NCBI RefSeq assembly: GCF_014596565.1
Contig: NZ_NOIN01000005.1
Coordinates: 124,001-188,000, forward strand
Source: Pseudomonas sp. PSB18
Lineage (GTDB): Bacteria > Pseudomonadota > Gammaproteobacteria > Pseudomonadales > Pseudomonadaceae
Reading direction: 5' to 3'
DNA: 64,000 bases
Position numbers and translations under genes: made by a program. How positions within the stretch are numbered: the first letter of the stretch is position 1; each line of letters begins with the position of its first letter. Positions 47,605-57,273 of the stretch are shown here, one piece after another. Below the pieces are notes generated by a model that did no database searches, had not been told where the DNA came from, and saw only the letters and a program-made list of their open reading frames with translations.

Positions 47605-50028
47605 TTAGAAATCCACGGTAGCCGACAGAAGGTAGGTGCGCGGGGTCGACAGTGTCAGACCCGGCTCACTGTCGTCCGAAGCCCCGGCCGAACTCCAGTA
47701 GCGTTTGTCCGCCACGTTCTCGATGTTGGCACGCAGAGTGATGTGCTTTTCATCGACCTTGAAGCCATAGCGCGCACCGACATCGAAGCGTACCCAGGAA
47801 TCGATTTCCTTGGTGTTGGACTGGTCCAGGTACTGCGAGCTGGAGTAGATGCCGCGGCTGGTCAGGGTCAGGCCCTGCACAGTCGGCACGTCCCACTCGG
47901 CACCCAGGTTGACGTTGTATTTCGGCGTGGCCGGCGCGCGGTTGCCATCGTAAGTGCCGCCGGTGGTGTTGGTCAGCTCGCTGTCGATGTACATCACGCC
48001 ACCGAGCAGTCGGGTGCCTTTGAGGGGTTCACCGAAGACGCTCAGTTCCACGCCGGTGTTTTCGCGCTTGCCGTTCGGGCCGAAGACACGTGTCGTGGCG
48101 TCGGTCGCGTAGGCCGGCTGCTTGATCCGGAACAGAGCGGCAGTCAAGGCGAACGGACCGGCGTCGTATTTGGCCCCTACCTCGACCTGGCGACTGATGA
48201 ATGGCGGAAAAATCTCGTCCTCGTTGATCGAGGTTGATGGCGCGATCTTGCCCTGGCTCAGGCCTTCCATGTAGTTGGCATACAGCGACAGCTTATCGGT
48301 GGCCTTGAACAGGATGCCGCCCGATGGCGAGACTTTTTCCTCGTCATAGGCAGTTGCACCTTTGACGCCCGCGGTCCAGTCGTCCACTTCCACCCGCTGC
48401 CAGCGGGCGCCGAGGGTCAGCAGCAAGCGGTCATCGAAGAACCCCAGGGTGTCGGACAACGCCACACCGCTGAAGTGATTCTCGGTGTAGACCTTGTCAT
48501 CCTTGCGCGTAGGGGTGCCTGGCGTCGTGGTTTCCACCGGGTCATACAGGTTGCTGCTGCCGTTGGCATAGCGGGCACCGCCGTTGGTGAAGTCCATGTA
48601 GAAATAGCTGGCGGCCAGGTTGACCTCATGACTTACCGGCCCCGTGTGGAACCAGTTGCGCACCCCGACATTGGCTGTACGGACGCTTTCGTCCCGGGTG
48701 AAATCCCGGGGGGAAACAGTGAAATCACCCGCGTCATTGGTGACCGAAACGTTATGCCGAAGAAAATCGTGATGACTCTCACGCGCACCGACACCGCCAT
48801 ACAGCATCGTCGAGTCGCTGACATCGTATTCGGCGTTCACCATGCCGAAGGTGTCATTGGTTCGCGCCTTGCTCCAGGGCTGGGCATAGTTGTTGCGCAC
48901 ATCGCTGGCATGGGGAACCTGTGCATTGGCGCCAACCTGGACACGCTCCTGCGGCGCATCGGTATCGCGCTCGGTGTGGCCGATGTCCGTGGAGACACGC
49001 AGCCGCTCACCACGAAAATCCAGGCCAACCACCGCCATTTCGCGGTCCACGCTCTGGTGATCCCACTCGGTATCGCCGGACTGTTTCACGCCGTTGAAGC
49101 GGATGCCGAACTTGTTGTCCTCGCCAAAGCGCCGGCCCACGTCCACGGCACCGCCGAGCTGGTTGTTGGACGCGTAGCTGCCGGTGAACGAGGTGATGGG
49201 CTTGTCGGTGGCGCGCTTGGGCACCACGTTGATCCCGCCCCCGACGCTGCCCCGCGGCGAAATACCGTTGATGAGCTGGCTCGGTCCCTTGAGGATGTCG
49301 ACGCGCTCGGCCATTTCCATGTCGATCGTATAGGTCGGCAGGATGCCATAGAGGCCGTTATAGGCCACATCGCTGTTGAACAGGCTGAAACCGCGAATGG
49401 TGAACTGCTCATACCGCCCACCCGCCGGGTTGGTCGCACGCACCGAAGGATCGCTGTTGACCAGGTCGCCCAGGGTTCGGGCCTGCTGGTTCTTGACGGT
49501 CTCGCTGGTGTAGGTGGTCATGCTGAACGGCGTTTCCATGAAGTCGCGCGAGCCCAGCAAGCCTTGGGAACCACGACGGGCGACCTGGCCGCCGGCATAC
49601 GCCTCGCCTTCCTCCGAGCTGGCGGCGCCGAGGATCGAGGTGGGCGCCAGTTGCAGGCTGCCGCCCTCCGGCGCCGGGGCCAGGGTGTAGGCCTGTTCGC
49701 CCACCGATTGCAATTGCAGGCCGGAACCTTGCAGCAATCGGGCAAAACCCTCCTCCACCCCATACTCCCCCGAAAGACCGGTGCTGTTGCGACCACTCAC
49801 CAGGGCCGGGTCCACCGACAGGTTGACTCCCGCCAACCCGGCGAAGCGGGTCAGTGCCGCGCTGAGGCTGCCCGCCGGCACCTGGTAGCTGCGCCGGGCC
49901 GCTTCTTCGGCCTGGCTGGATGAGATGAGGAACGGGCTGGCGCTCAGGCTCAGCATGAGACTCAGGTTCAACAGCGGACGCCAGCCGGCAAGGGCCGGGC
50001 GAACATGCAAAGGGACTACTGCGGACAT
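47605..50028 (-). CDS. TonB-dependent transducer receptor for ferric achromobactin
   Basis: An 807-residue outer-membrane receptor. A signal peptide (LLNLSLMLSLSASPFLISSS, cut near QAEEA) is followed by an STN signalling domain (YQVPAGSLSAALTRFAGLAG ... LLQGSGLQLQSVG), a plug (VRATNPAGGRYEQFTIRGF, RVDILKGPSQLING) and a beta-barrel ending in aromatic TVDF. The STN domain shows it transmits a signal to the FecR-type protein encoded next. The ATG MSAVVPLHV has a poor site; a TTG at 50079 is possible but also lacks one. It probably imports ferric achromobactin. Confidence 0.92.
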   Translation of the reverse strand: MSAVVPLHVRPALAGWRPLLNLSLMLSLSASPFLISSSQAEEAARRSYQVPAGSLSAALTRFAGLAGVNLSVDPALVSGRNSTGLSGEYGVEEGFARLLQGSGLQLQSVGEQAYTLAPAPEGGSLQLAPTSILGAASSEEGEAYAGGQVARRGSQGLLGSRDFMETPFSMTTYTSETVKNQQARTLGDLVNSDPSVRATNPAGGRYEQFTIRGFSLFNSDVAYNGLYGILPTYTIDMEMAERVDILKGPSQLINGISPRGSVGGGINVVPKRATDKPITSFTGSYASNNQLGGAVDVGRRFGEDNKFGIRFNGVKQSGDTEWDHQSVDREMAVVGLDFRGERLRVSTDIGHTERDTDAPQERVQVGANAQVPHASDVRNNYAQPWSKARTNDTFGMVNAEYDVSDSTMLYGGVGARESHHDFLRHNVSVTNDAGDFTVSPRDFTRDESVRTANVGVRNWFHTGPVSHEVNLAASYFYMDFTNGGARYANGSSNLYDPVETTTPGTPTRKDDKVYTENHFSGVALSDTLGFFDDRLLLTLGARWQRVEVDDWTAGVKGATAYDEEKVSPSGGILFKATDKLSLYANYMEGLSQGKIAPSTSINEDEIFPPFISRQVEVGAKYDAGPFALTAALFRIKQPAYATDATTRVFGPNGKRENTGVELSVFGEPLKGTRLLGGVMYIDSELTNTTGGTYDGNRAPATPKYNVNLGAEWDVPTVQGLTLTSRGIYSSSQYLDQSNTKEIDSWVRFDVGARYGFKVDEKHITLRANIENVADKRYWSSAGASDDSEPGLTLSTPRTYLLSATVDF

Positions 50029-50095
50029 TGGGAGGAGCTCTCGTTTTTGTGCACTTGCCTTGAATGACAAGCGAGACAAAAAAAGGGGACAGGCT

Positions 50096-51040
50096 TCAGG
50101 CGATATTTTTTCGAAGCGTCAGGGTGACCCAATAACGGGTGCGCATCTGGATATCCAGCGGCAAGCTGGCCGAGAGTAAAGCGAGGACTTTATCGGTGTT
50201 TTCCAGACGGAAACTGCCGGTTACCCGAAGCGACTCCAGGGCGTCGTCCCAGCGCAGCACACCCGGGCGATAGCGGCCCAGCTCACGGAGAAAGTCCCCC
50301 AGCGGCTGGTTCTGCGCCACCAGCACCCCGTCACGCCAACCCGGTTGCGTGACGTCGAGCCCGGTCACCGGACCTGCGCCTGCAGCGTGGAGGCTGACCT
50401 GCTGGCCCGCTTCCAGCCGCAGCTCAGGTCCGTGCAACGGTTGCAGCTGTGCCGAACCACTGACCACCGACACCCGGCAGCCGAGCTCGCCCAGGCGCAC
50501 ACAGATTTCACCCCGGCTGACGCTAATCAGCCCATAGGGCGCCTGGACAGCCAAGGGCGTGACGCCGCTGACCTTGAGGGCCATTTCGCCTTGCACCAGC
50601 CTCAGGCGCCGGGCCTTGAGGTCCAGATTCACGGCGCTGTCGGTGTTCAATTGCAAGAGGCTGCCGTCGACCAGCGACCAGCGTCGCTGTTCACCGATGG
50701 CGGTGTGCAGGTCGGCGCGCCAGGCGTCCAGGGGCAACGCCCGGCCGAGCATCCAGGCCGTCGGGACCAGCGCGGCGACGCCAAGTGCGCGCTTGAGTAC
50801 GGCGCGCCGGGGCAAGGCCGGACGATCCAGGGTCGCCATGCCCAGCGAAGGCGGCACCCCGGCGAAGCGCTGACGCAGTCGCTGGGCCTTCTGCCAGGCC
50901 GCTTCGTGGTGGGCGCTGCTGTCGCGCCAGCGTTGCAGGCCGGCGGAGTCGAACTCATTGCCGCCGAACTCCATCAGGGTCAGCCAGCGGGCAGCCGCCC
51001 GGGCGACGTCCCGAGCCTCGGACGACGGGGCCGGACGCAT
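50096..51040 (-). CDS. FecR-family anti-sigma factor
   Basis: A 314-residue inner-membrane regulator. The N-terminal cytoplasmic part (ARAAARWLTLMEFG ... WRDSSAHHEAAWQKAQRLR) is the DUF4880-type sigma-binding region, one membrane helix follows (about 93-110), then the periplasmic FecR domain with LVDGSLLQLNTDSAVNL and VSRGEICVRLG. It relays the receptor signal to the ECF sigma factor. Its ATG overlaps the sigma stop (TGATG). Confidence 0.92.
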   Translation of the reverse strand: MRPAPSSEARDVARAAARWLTLMEFGGNEFDSAGLQRWRDSSAHHEAAWQKAQRLRQRFAGVPPSLGMATLDRPALPRRAVLKRALGVAALVPTAWMLGRALPLDAWRADLHTAIGEQRRWSLVDGSLLQLNTDSAVNLDLKARRLRLVQGEMALKVSGVTPLAVQAPYGLISVSRGEICVRLGELGCRVSVVSGSAQLQPLHGPELRLEAGQQVSLHAAGAGPVTGLDVTQPGWRDGVLVAQNQPLGDFLRELGRYRPGVLRWDDALESLRVTGSFRLENTDKVLALLSASLPLDIQMRTRYWVTLTLRKNIA

Positions 51041-51549
51041 CAAAAGTCCACCAGCAGGCAATGCTCATAGGCTTGGGCCATGTAGCGCTTGACGGTGCGT
51101 TCGGACACCTGCATGCGCTCGGCGATTTCCCGGTAGCCCAGGCCTTCGAGCTGGCTCCACAAAAAAGCCCGCCGCACCTGGGGCGGCAGGCCATCGAGCA
51201 ACTCGTCCAGGGCGTGCAGGGTTTCGAGCAGCAGCCAGCGTTGCTCCGGCGACGGTACGCACGCTTCGGGCAGGCTCGCCAGGGCATCGAGGTAAGCCTG
51301 TTCCAGGTTGCGGCGGGTGTAGAAGTTGCTCAGCAACCGCTTGCCCACCGTGAGCAGATAGGCGCGTGGTTCGTGCAGGTCCGCCAGCGGTTGGGCACTG
51401 GACAGTACCCGCAGGAAGGTATCCTGGCGCAGATCCGCCGCATCCCAGGCATTGCCCATGCGCCGTCTCAACCAGCCTTCCAGCCAGCCGCCATGATCAC
51501 GGTACAAGGCATGAAGGGAGTGCTCCGTCGGCGTAGCTGCATCAAACAT
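51040..51549 (-). CDS. acsS: FecI-type ECF sigma factor (AcsS-like)
   Basis: A 169-residue ECF sigma factor. Region 2 (WLRRRMGNAWDAADLRQDTFLRVL) and region 4 (LEGLGYREIAERMQVSERTVKRYM) are clear. It is followed by FecR and the receptor, and heads the achromobactin locus as AcsS does in P. syringae. A Fur-box-like sequence lies 27 bases before the ATG. It should activate the receptor and biosynthesis genes when ferric siderophore is sensed. Confidence 0.92.
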   Translation of the reverse strand: MFDAATPTEHSLHALYRDHGGWLEGWLRRRMGNAWDAADLRQDTFLRVLSSAQPLADLHEPRAYLLTVGKRLLSNFYTRRNLEQAYLDALASLPEACVPSPEQRWLLLETLHALDELLDGLPPQVRRAFLWSQLEGLGYREIAERMQVSERTVKRYMAQAYEHCLLVDF

Positions 51550-51576
51550 GTCAAGAAGCCCTGCGCATGGAATGTC

Positions 51577-51595
51577 TTAAATGAGACTGATTCTA
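51577..51595 (-). promoter_or_regulatory. Fur box upstream of the ECF sigma gene
   Basis: On the plus strand TTAAATGAGACTGATTCTA matches the 19-base Fur consensus at 11 positions, with AATGAGA and GATTCT resembling the two halves. It lies just upstream of the sigma gene, as in iron-repressed FecI systems. Confidence 0.55.
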
Positions 51596-51684
51596 ATTAA
51601 TGTTCGCGAGCTAATCCAAGTTCTTTGTGCGGCGAGATGTGTAAATAAGGGGGAAACCGAGGGTTGTGATGCAAGCTGGGCCAC

Positions 51685-51715
51685 CGCTATCGCGAGCAGG
51701 CTCGCTCCCACAGGG
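51685..51715. repeat. single REP element
   Basis: CCGCTATCGCGAGCAGGCTC followed by GCTCCCACAGG: one REP copy between the sigma gene and the DUF4440 gene terminator. Confidence 0.85.
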
Positions 51716-51731
51716 ATCTTTCTGGCACACG

Positions 51732-51764
51732 AAAAAAAGCGCCCTTGGGATCAAGGGCGCTTTT
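51732..51764 (-). terminator. Intrinsic terminator of the DUF4440 gene
   Basis: A 13-base perfect stem (AAAAGCGCCCTTG / CAAGGGCGCTTTT, four-base loop) with a seven-base U-run on the minus strand lies 14 bases after the minus-strand gene ending at 51778. It may also work on the plus strand. Confidence 0.9.
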
Positions 51765-51777
51765 GTAGCGAGGGATA

Positions 51778-52299
51778 TCAGTGGCTGGCGTGCAGGACTT
51801 GGGGCACTTCCGGCATGGCCGAAGAGTGGTGGTTGATGATCTTCCACTGCCCGTTCAAGCGCTCGTAGAGGTAGGTGTAGCGCGCCTGCACATCCTTCTT
51901 GCTGCCATCGGCATTGGTCAGGGTGAAGGTGTAGACCCCGCTGTCCATCGCCGCATCGGGACCCAGATGACGGATTTCCCGGTAGTTGATCTGCCCGACC
52001 GGCTTGCCCGCCAGGAAGTGTTCGAAATAATCCTGGATCTGTGCCGGCGTGGTGCGCACCTTGTTGGAAAGGGTCGGTTGCAGAATCGCATCCGGCGCAT
52101 AGAGGCTGGTCATCGCGGTGGCACTGCCGGTCTGCAGGGTCTTGTTCCATTGGTCGAACAGCGCAGCGATTTCCCGGTCGTTCACGTTCTTGGGTTGTTC
52201 GGCCACGGTGCGATACACGAAAGGCGTTGCATCGGCGGCATGGACAAAAGGCGTGGTCAGTACAAAAAAAGTGGCGAGGGCCAGGGTTTTCATTTTCAT
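51778..52299 (-). CDS. secreted SnoaL/DUF4440-type (SgcJ/EcaC family) protein
   Basis: A 173-residue protein with a signal peptide (MKMKTLALATFFVLTTPFVHA, cut at AHA-ADA), then an NTF2-like domain (REIAALFDQWNKTLQTGSATAMTSLY ... DSGVYTFTLTNADG ... RLNGQWKIINHHSSAMPE). The pattern matches SgcJ/EcaC and calcium/calmodulin kinase association-domain proteins of unknown function. The ATG follows AAAGGAA. It is single-gene with its own terminator and is divergent from the sensor kinase operon. Confidence 0.85.
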   Translation of the reverse strand: MKMKTLALATFFVLTTPFVHAADATPFVYRTVAEQPKNVNDREIAALFDQWNKTLQTGSATAMTSLYAPDAILQPTLSNKVRTTPAQIQDYFEHFLAGKPVGQINYREIRHLGPDAAMDSGVYTFTLTNADGSKKDVQARYTYLYERLNGQWKIINHHSSAMPEVPQVLHASH

Positions 52300-52484
52300 C
52301 GTAGCGTTCCTTTCGGTATTAATAGCGTCGGTTTCAATGACCCCACTTTGCCGTTCGCAGCAGCCCTCGCCATCGGCCAACCGGTGCCCATCGACTATGC
52401 CGATCGGCAGATAGGCCCGGCGTCGATGACGCGCTCTAATACCGACGTCACGACCGGACCGGTCTTTTTCACGCTGGAGCCCCC

Positions 52485-53669
52485 ATGCAAAGCCCACCCC
52501 CTGATCCCGGCAGCGCTCTGGCCATCCGCAGCCAGTATCGTCAGTCGCAAAGCCGCGCCGCGCGCCTGGGCCTGTTGCTGGGCACCGGCCACGAGCTGAC
52601 CCGCTTGCCCTTGGCGCAGATGCGCCAGCGCGTGGTGCAAAGGGCCTGCGCGTTCGTCGCCATGGACCATGGCCTGCTGTTGGAATGGACGCCTGATCAG
52701 CCGGCAAGCGCCCTCGCCTGCCATGGCAGCGGCGAGCGCCTCGACTGGCTCGCGAGCGTCGCTGATTCGCCGGTACCGGGTCCGCAATGGCTCGAATACC
52801 CCGACAGCCCCCTGCCCCAGGTCCTGCGGGTCCCGTTGCGAGCCGCCGACGGCACGGTGTTCGGCGTGTTGCTGTTGGGCAACAGCGTGGTCATCAGCGC
52901 GCCCGACAACGAAGACATCGAATCCCTGCAACTGCTGGCGACCCTGCTGGCCGCGCACCTGGAGAACCATCGGCTGCTCGAAGCGCTCCAGGCCCGCGAG
53001 CGCACCATGTCCGAACTGGTCCACCGGTTGTTCACGGCCCAGGAAGACGAACGCAAGCGCGTGGCGTATGACCTGCATGACGGGCTGGCGCAGAACCTCG
53101 CCGGCCTGCATCAGCGCTTGCAGGGGTTCGCCGGACGCTGCCCGGTATTGCCGCCCGACCTGGCGAACGAATTGCAAACCATCCTGGCGTTGGCCCAGGG
53201 CTGTGTCGGTGAAGGCCGGCAACTGATCGGCGGTCTGCGTCCTCATGTGCTGGATGATTTCGGCCTGTACAAAGCCGTCGACAAGGAAGCCGATCGCCTG
53301 CGCGAAGCCGGCCTGACAGTGGACTGGGTCGAACACAGCAGCGCGCGCCTGCCCGGCAACACCGAAATCGCCCTGTTCCGCATCGCCCAGGAAGGCATCA
53401 ACAACATTCTCAAGCACGCTCGGGCCTGCCATGTCAGCCTGGGGCTCTCGATCGGCGACGACCGGGCCGCCCTGCGGGTGGAGGACAATGGCCGTGGCTT
53501 TGCCCTGGAGCAGCCCATCGAAACCAACGGCACCCGCCACCTGGGCCTGGCTGCCATGCAGGAGCGAGCCATCCTGCTGGGAGGCCAATTGACGTGTCTC
53601 AGCGAGCCCGGCGACGGTACCCGATTGCTGGCCAGCGTGCCGCTGCCCATTCACGGAGCACATCCATGA
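52485..53669 (+). CDS. GAF-domain NarX-type sensor histidine kinase
   Basis: A 394-residue cytoplasmic kinase without membrane helices. It has an N-terminal GAF-like domain (about 40-160), a HisKA_3 dimerisation region with the phospho-histidine in [12 protein letters not shown] (about H198), and an ATPase domain with [19 protein letters not shown] and [11 protein letters not shown]. It overlaps the NarL-type regulator by four bases and should phosphorylate it. The signal is unknown. GGAG precedes the ATG. Confidence 0.92.
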   Translation: MQSPPPDPGSALAIRSQYRQSQSRAARLGLLLGTGHELTRLPLAQMRQRVVQRACAFVAMDHGLLLEWTPDQPASALACHGSGERLDWLASVADSPVPGPQWLEYPDSPLPQVLRVPLRAADGTVFGVLLLGNSVVISAPDNEDIESLQLLATLLAAHLENHRLLEALQARERTMSELVHRLFTAQEDERKRVAYDLHDGLAQNLAGLHQRLQGFAGRCPVLPPDLANELQTILALAQGCVGEGRQLIGGLRPHVLDDFGLYKAVDKEADRLREAGLTVDWVEHSSARLPGNTEIALFRIAQEGINNILKHARACHVSLGLSIGDDRAALRVEDNGRGFALEQPIETNGTRHLGLAAMQERAILLGGQLTCLSEPGDGTRLLASVPLPIHGAHP

Positions 53670-54334
53670 CCTCTCCTTTACGGCTGCTGTTGGCCGATGA
53701 TCACGAAGTCACCCGCGCCGGATTCATCGCCCTGTTGGCCGGCAACGCCGGGTTCGAGGTCGTCGGCCAGGCCCGCGACGGCCAGGAAGCCCTCGACCTG
53801 TGCGAGCGGCTGCAACCGGACATCGCCATTCTCGACATCCGCATGCCGGTGCTCAACGGCCTGGGGGCGGCGCGCATCCTGCAGCAGCGCCAACCGGGCA
53901 TTAAGGTGGTGATCTTCACCATGGACGACAGCCCCGACCACCTGGAGGCGGCCATCGGTGCCGGCGCCGTCGGTTATCTGCTCAAGGATGCCAGCCGTGA
54001 TGAGGTGCTGGACGCACTCAAACGGGTCGCTCGGGGCGAGGAGGCATTGAACAGTTCGGTCAGTGCGCGCCTGTTGCGGCGCATGACCGAACGTGGCGCC
54101 AGCGGCGCCGCGCAACTCCAGGCCCTGACCGCGCGGGAACGCCAGGTGCTGGGACTGGTGGCGGGCGGCTTCAGCAACCGTGAGATCGGTGAGAAGCTCG
54201 GCATCGCCCCCGGTACGGCCAAGGCCCACGTGGAACGGGTCATCGGCAAGCTGGGAGCCGCCGACCGGACCCAGGCCGCCGTGCGCGGTATTGCCCTGGG
54301 ATTGGTGGCACAACCCGCCGGACAATGGCCATGA
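53666..54334 (+). CDS. NarL/FixJ-family response regulator
   Basis: A 222-residue regulator with a receiver domain ([13 protein letters not shown]; phospho-acceptor D57 in ILDIRMP; lysine in GYLLKDAS) and a C-terminal LuxR-type helix-turn-helix (LTAREREVLGL-like [20 protein letters not shown], then [13 protein letters not shown]). It is the partner of the kinase just upstream. Its stop overlaps the hybrid kinase start (ATGA). Confidence 0.93.
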   Translation: MTSPLRLLLADDHEVTRAGFIALLAGNAGFEVVGQARDGQEALDLCERLQPDIAILDIRMPVLNGLGAARILQQRQPGIKVVIFTMDDSPDHLEAAIGAGAVGYLLKDASRDEVLDALKRVARGEEALNSSVSARLLRRMTERGASGAAQLQALTARERQVLGLVAGGFSNREIGEKLGIAPGTAKAHVERVIGKLGAADRTQAAVRGIALGLVAQPAGQWP

Positions 54335-56643
54335 AATACCTCGCTGCCCGCCGCTGGGCCGACCTGCCGCTGCGAGGCAAGGCATTGGTGGTGATTTCCC
54401 TGCCGCTGGTGGTGCTGCTGCTGTCACTGGTGTTGATCTACATCACCGAGCGCCAGACCGCCCGGGCCGAAGAAGATGTTCGTCGGGTATTGCGCGTCCA
54501 GGGCGATATCCAGACGGTGCATACCCTGCTGGCAGAAGCGGCGGCCAGTGTGCGTGGCTACCTGTTGACCCGGCGCGAGGACTTCCTGCCCGGCTATGAC
54601 CAGGCCACCCTGTTGATCGAGGCCGCGCTGCAACGCCTGGACCACAACATCCGCGATGCCAGGGTGCGCGAACACCTCCAGACCATCACCCCGCTGATCG
54701 ACGAAAAACTCGGCGGGCTGGTGGAATTGCGCAATGGCAAGGGCGATGACGCCGAAGCCATCACCGCGCTGCTGATCAAGAACAAGCAAGTGCTGGACGT
54801 GCTACGCGAACAGATCAACGCGATGCGCATCCGCGAAGATGCGCTGCTCGCCGAGCGTAGTGCCGCCGCATCGGCCACGCGCATGCGGCTGTTGCTTGCC
54901 ACTCTGCTGGCCGCGGTGTGCGGGCTGTTCGGCGCGATTGTCGCGGTACTGTTCCTCTCCAAGGGCATCGTCGCCCGGGTGCAGCAGGTGCAAGGCAATG
55001 CCCAGCGCCTGGCATTGGGCCAACCCTTGCTGCCACAACCGCCGGAGCAGGACGAAATCGGCCAGTTGGGCACCCGCCTGGTGGAAGCCGGACAATTGCT
55101 CGCCGAACGCGAGCGGGCCCTGCGCGACAACGAGGAACGCCTGCGGCTGATCATCGACGGCGTGAGGGACTACGGGATATTCGCGCTGGACGCCAAGGGT
55201 TATGTGACCACCTGGAACGCCGGCGCCGAACGGATCAAGGGCTACACCGAGCAGGAGATCATCGGCCGGCATTTTTCGCTTTTCTATCTGGCCGAAGAAT
55301 GCCCGGCGCATCCGGAGATGGCCTTGCGCGAAGCCATGCGCGACGGCCACTACATGGAAGAAGGCTGGCGTTGTCGCAAGGACGGCAGCCGTTTCTGGGC
55401 CAGCGTGGTCATCACCGCCCAATACGCCAGTACCGGCGCCCTGCGCGGTTTCTCCAAGATCACCCGGGACATCACCGACCGGCGCGCCGCCGAGATCGCC
55501 CTGAGCACCGCCCGCGAAGAAGCGGAAAGTGCCAGCCGGGCCAAGAGCGAGTTTCTCTCGCGCATGAGCCACGAACTGCGCACCCCCTTGAATGCCATCC
55601 TCGGCTTCGCGCAGCTGCTGGACATGGACTCCACGGCCGGCCAGCGTCCCCACGTCAGCCACATCCTGCGCGCCGGCCAGCACCTGCTGGCGTTGATCAA
55701 CGAGGTGCTGGACATCGCCCGGATCGAGGCGGGTCGCTTGCCGCTGAACATCGAGCCCATCGCCCTGGCGACGGTTCTGCACGAAGCCCTGACGCTGGTT
55801 TCACCCATGGCCGCCGACGCCGGCATTCGTCTGGTCGAACTGCCGTCGCTGCCCGAGGGCAGCGGCGTGCTGGCCGACCGTCAGCGGTTGGTCCAGGTGC
55901 TGCTCAACCTGTTGTCCAACGCCATCAAATACAACCGGCCCGAGGGTGAAGTGCGCATTGAGGTGGCGGTCCTGGACAAACGAGTGGACATTGCCGTCAG
56001 CGATACCGGACGCGGCATTGCCCCGGAGCAATTGGACCAGTTGTTCAAGCCGTTCGAACGCCTGGGCGCCGATCCCCAGGTCGAAGGCACCGGCCTCGGC
56101 CTGTCCCTGAGCAAGAGCCTGCTGGAGATGATGCAGGGCAATCTCCAGGTGCGCAGCGTGCCGGACCAGGGTTGTTGTTTCACCTTGCAGTTGCCGGGTG
56201 CCCAGGTCGTCACCACGCATTTGCCGCCTATCGCGGCCCTGGCGGTTACCCGTCCCCCCGTCGAGTATCACGGCAGGGTCTTGTGCATCGAGGACAATCT
56301 GTCGAGCCTGGCGTTGATCGAAACCCTGATGCAGCGCCGTCCCGGCATCCAGTTATTGTCGAGCATGCAAGGCCAGATGGGCCTGGACCTGGCGCGCCAG
56401 CATGCACCACAGCTGATCCTGCTGGATGTGACCCTGCCGGACCTGGAGGGCCTGGAAGTCTTGCGTCGCTTGCGCAAGTCCCCGGCCACCGCGTCCACCC
56501 CGGTGTTGATGATCACGGCCGATGCCAGCGACCTGACCCATCGAGCCCTTCAGGCTGCGGGCGCCACGGCGATCCTGACCAAACCCATCCATATCCAGGC
56601 CTTCCTGGCCCACCTTGAACGTTATTTACCGGAGCCTGCATGA
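54331..56643 (+). CDS. hybrid histidine kinase (CHASE3-HAMP-PAS-HisKA-HATPase-REC)
   Basis: A 770-residue membrane kinase. Two helices flank a CHASE3-type periplasmic region ([22 protein letters not shown]); then come HAMP, PAS ([21 protein letters not shown]), HisKA with [12 protein letters not shown], HATPase ([25 protein letters not shown]) and a C-terminal receiver ([12 protein letters not shown]). The ATG at 54331 overlaps the upstream stop; ATG 54325 lies too close to the ribosome site. It is co-transcribed with a lone receiver downstream. The signal is unknown. Confidence 0.92.
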   Translation: MKYLAARRWADLPLRGKALVVISLPLVVLLLSLVLIYITERQTARAEEDVRRVLRVQGDIQTVHTLLAEAAASVRGYLLTRREDFLPGYDQATLLIEAALQRLDHNIRDARVREHLQTITPLIDEKLGGLVELRNGKGDDAEAITALLIKNKQVLDVLREQINAMRIREDALLAERSAAASATRMRLLLATLLAAVCGLFGAIVAVLFLSKGIVARVQQVQGNAQRLALGQPLLPQPPEQDEIGQLGTRLVEAGQLLAERERALRDNEERLRLIIDGVRDYGIFALDAKGYVTTWNAGAERIKGYTEQEIIGRHFSLFYLAEECPAHPEMALREAMRDGHYMEEGWRCRKDGSRFWASVVITAQYASTGALRGFSKITRDITDRRAAEIALSTAREEAESASRAKSEFLSRMSHELRTPLNAILGFAQLLDMDSTAGQRPHVSHILRAGQHLLALINEVLDIARIEAGRLPLNIEPIALATVLHEALTLVSPMAADAGIRLVELPSLPEGSGVLADRQRLVQVLLNLLSNAIKYNRPEGEVRIEVAVLDKRVDIAVSDTGRGIAPEQLDQLFKPFERLGADPQVEGTGLGLSLSKSLLEMMQGNLQVRSVPDQGCCFTLQLPGAQVVTTHLPPIAALAVTRPPVEYHGRVLCIEDNLSSLALIETLMQRRPGIQLLSSMQGQMGLDLARQHAPQLILLDVTLPDLEGLEVLRRLRKSPATASTPVLMITADASDLTHRALQAAGATAILTKPIHIQAFLAHLERYLPEPA

Positions 56644-57104
56644 ATCGCGATTTGCGCATCCTGATCATCGACGACCAGCGCCCCAACCTGGACCTGATGG
56701 AACAACTGCTGGCCCGCGAAGGGTTGCACAACGTGCTGAGCAGTACCGAGCCTCTGCGCACTCTGGATCTGTTCAACAGCTTCGAGCCGGACCTGGTCAT
56801 CCTCGACCTGCACATGCCGGCGTTCGACGGTTTCGCCGTGCTGGAACAACTCAACCGGCGCATCCCGGCCAACGATTACCTGCCGATCCTGGTACTGACC
56901 GCCGACGCCACCCGGGATACCCGTCTGCGTGCCCTGGCCCTCGGTGCCCGGGACTTCATCAGCAAACCCCTCGATGCGCTGGAAACCATGCTGCGCATCT
57001 GGAACCTGCTGGAGACCCGAGCGCTCTACAAAGCCTTGCGCGAGTTGATTCCGGCCCAGCAGATCGAGTTGTTGCGCCAGCATCGGCCCGGGCCGAGCCA
57101 GTAG
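56640..57104 (+). CDS. single-domain response regulator (RpfG-like receiver without HD-GYP)
   Basis: A 154-residue receiver: ILIIDDQRPNLDLM, phospho-acceptor D56 in VILDLHMPAFDG, LVLTADATRDT and DFISKPLDALE. The tail (RIWNLLETRALYKALRELI) resembles the linker that leads into an HD-GYP domain in RpfG-type regulators, but the output domain is missing. It overlaps the hybrid kinase by four bases and may be its phospho-acceptor or a phosphate sink. Confidence 0.9.
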   Translation: MNRDLRILIIDDQRPNLDLMEQLLAREGLHNVLSSTEPLRTLDLFNSFEPDLVILDLHMPAFDGFAVLEQLNRRIPANDYLPILVLTADATRDTRLRALALGARDFISKPLDALETMLRIWNLLETRALYKALRELIPAQQIELLRQHRPGPSQ

Positions 57105-57114
57105 GCGCTGTGGG

Positions 57115-57208
57115 CTGTGGGAGCAAGGCTTGCCCGCGACTGCGGTAGGTCAGCCAGCAACAATGTCGACTGGTCTGCCCCTATCGCGAGCAAGCTTTGC
57201 TCCCACAG
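57115..57208. repeat. REPIN (REP doublet), copy 2 of the long-spacer family
   Basis: Arms CTGTGGGAGCAAGGCTTGCC and the inverse ending GCTTTGCTCCCACAG flank a spacer with TCAGCCAGCAACAATG and TCGACTGGTCTGCCC, nearly the same as at 7792-7887 and 63872-63965. It lies between the convergent receiver and CBS genes. Confidence 0.88.
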
Positions 57209-57273
57209 GGTTAGCGCCGGCCGCCTGGCATCAAGGCAAGTCCTTGCACCCATAGGAACCTGTGTGTGCGGTC

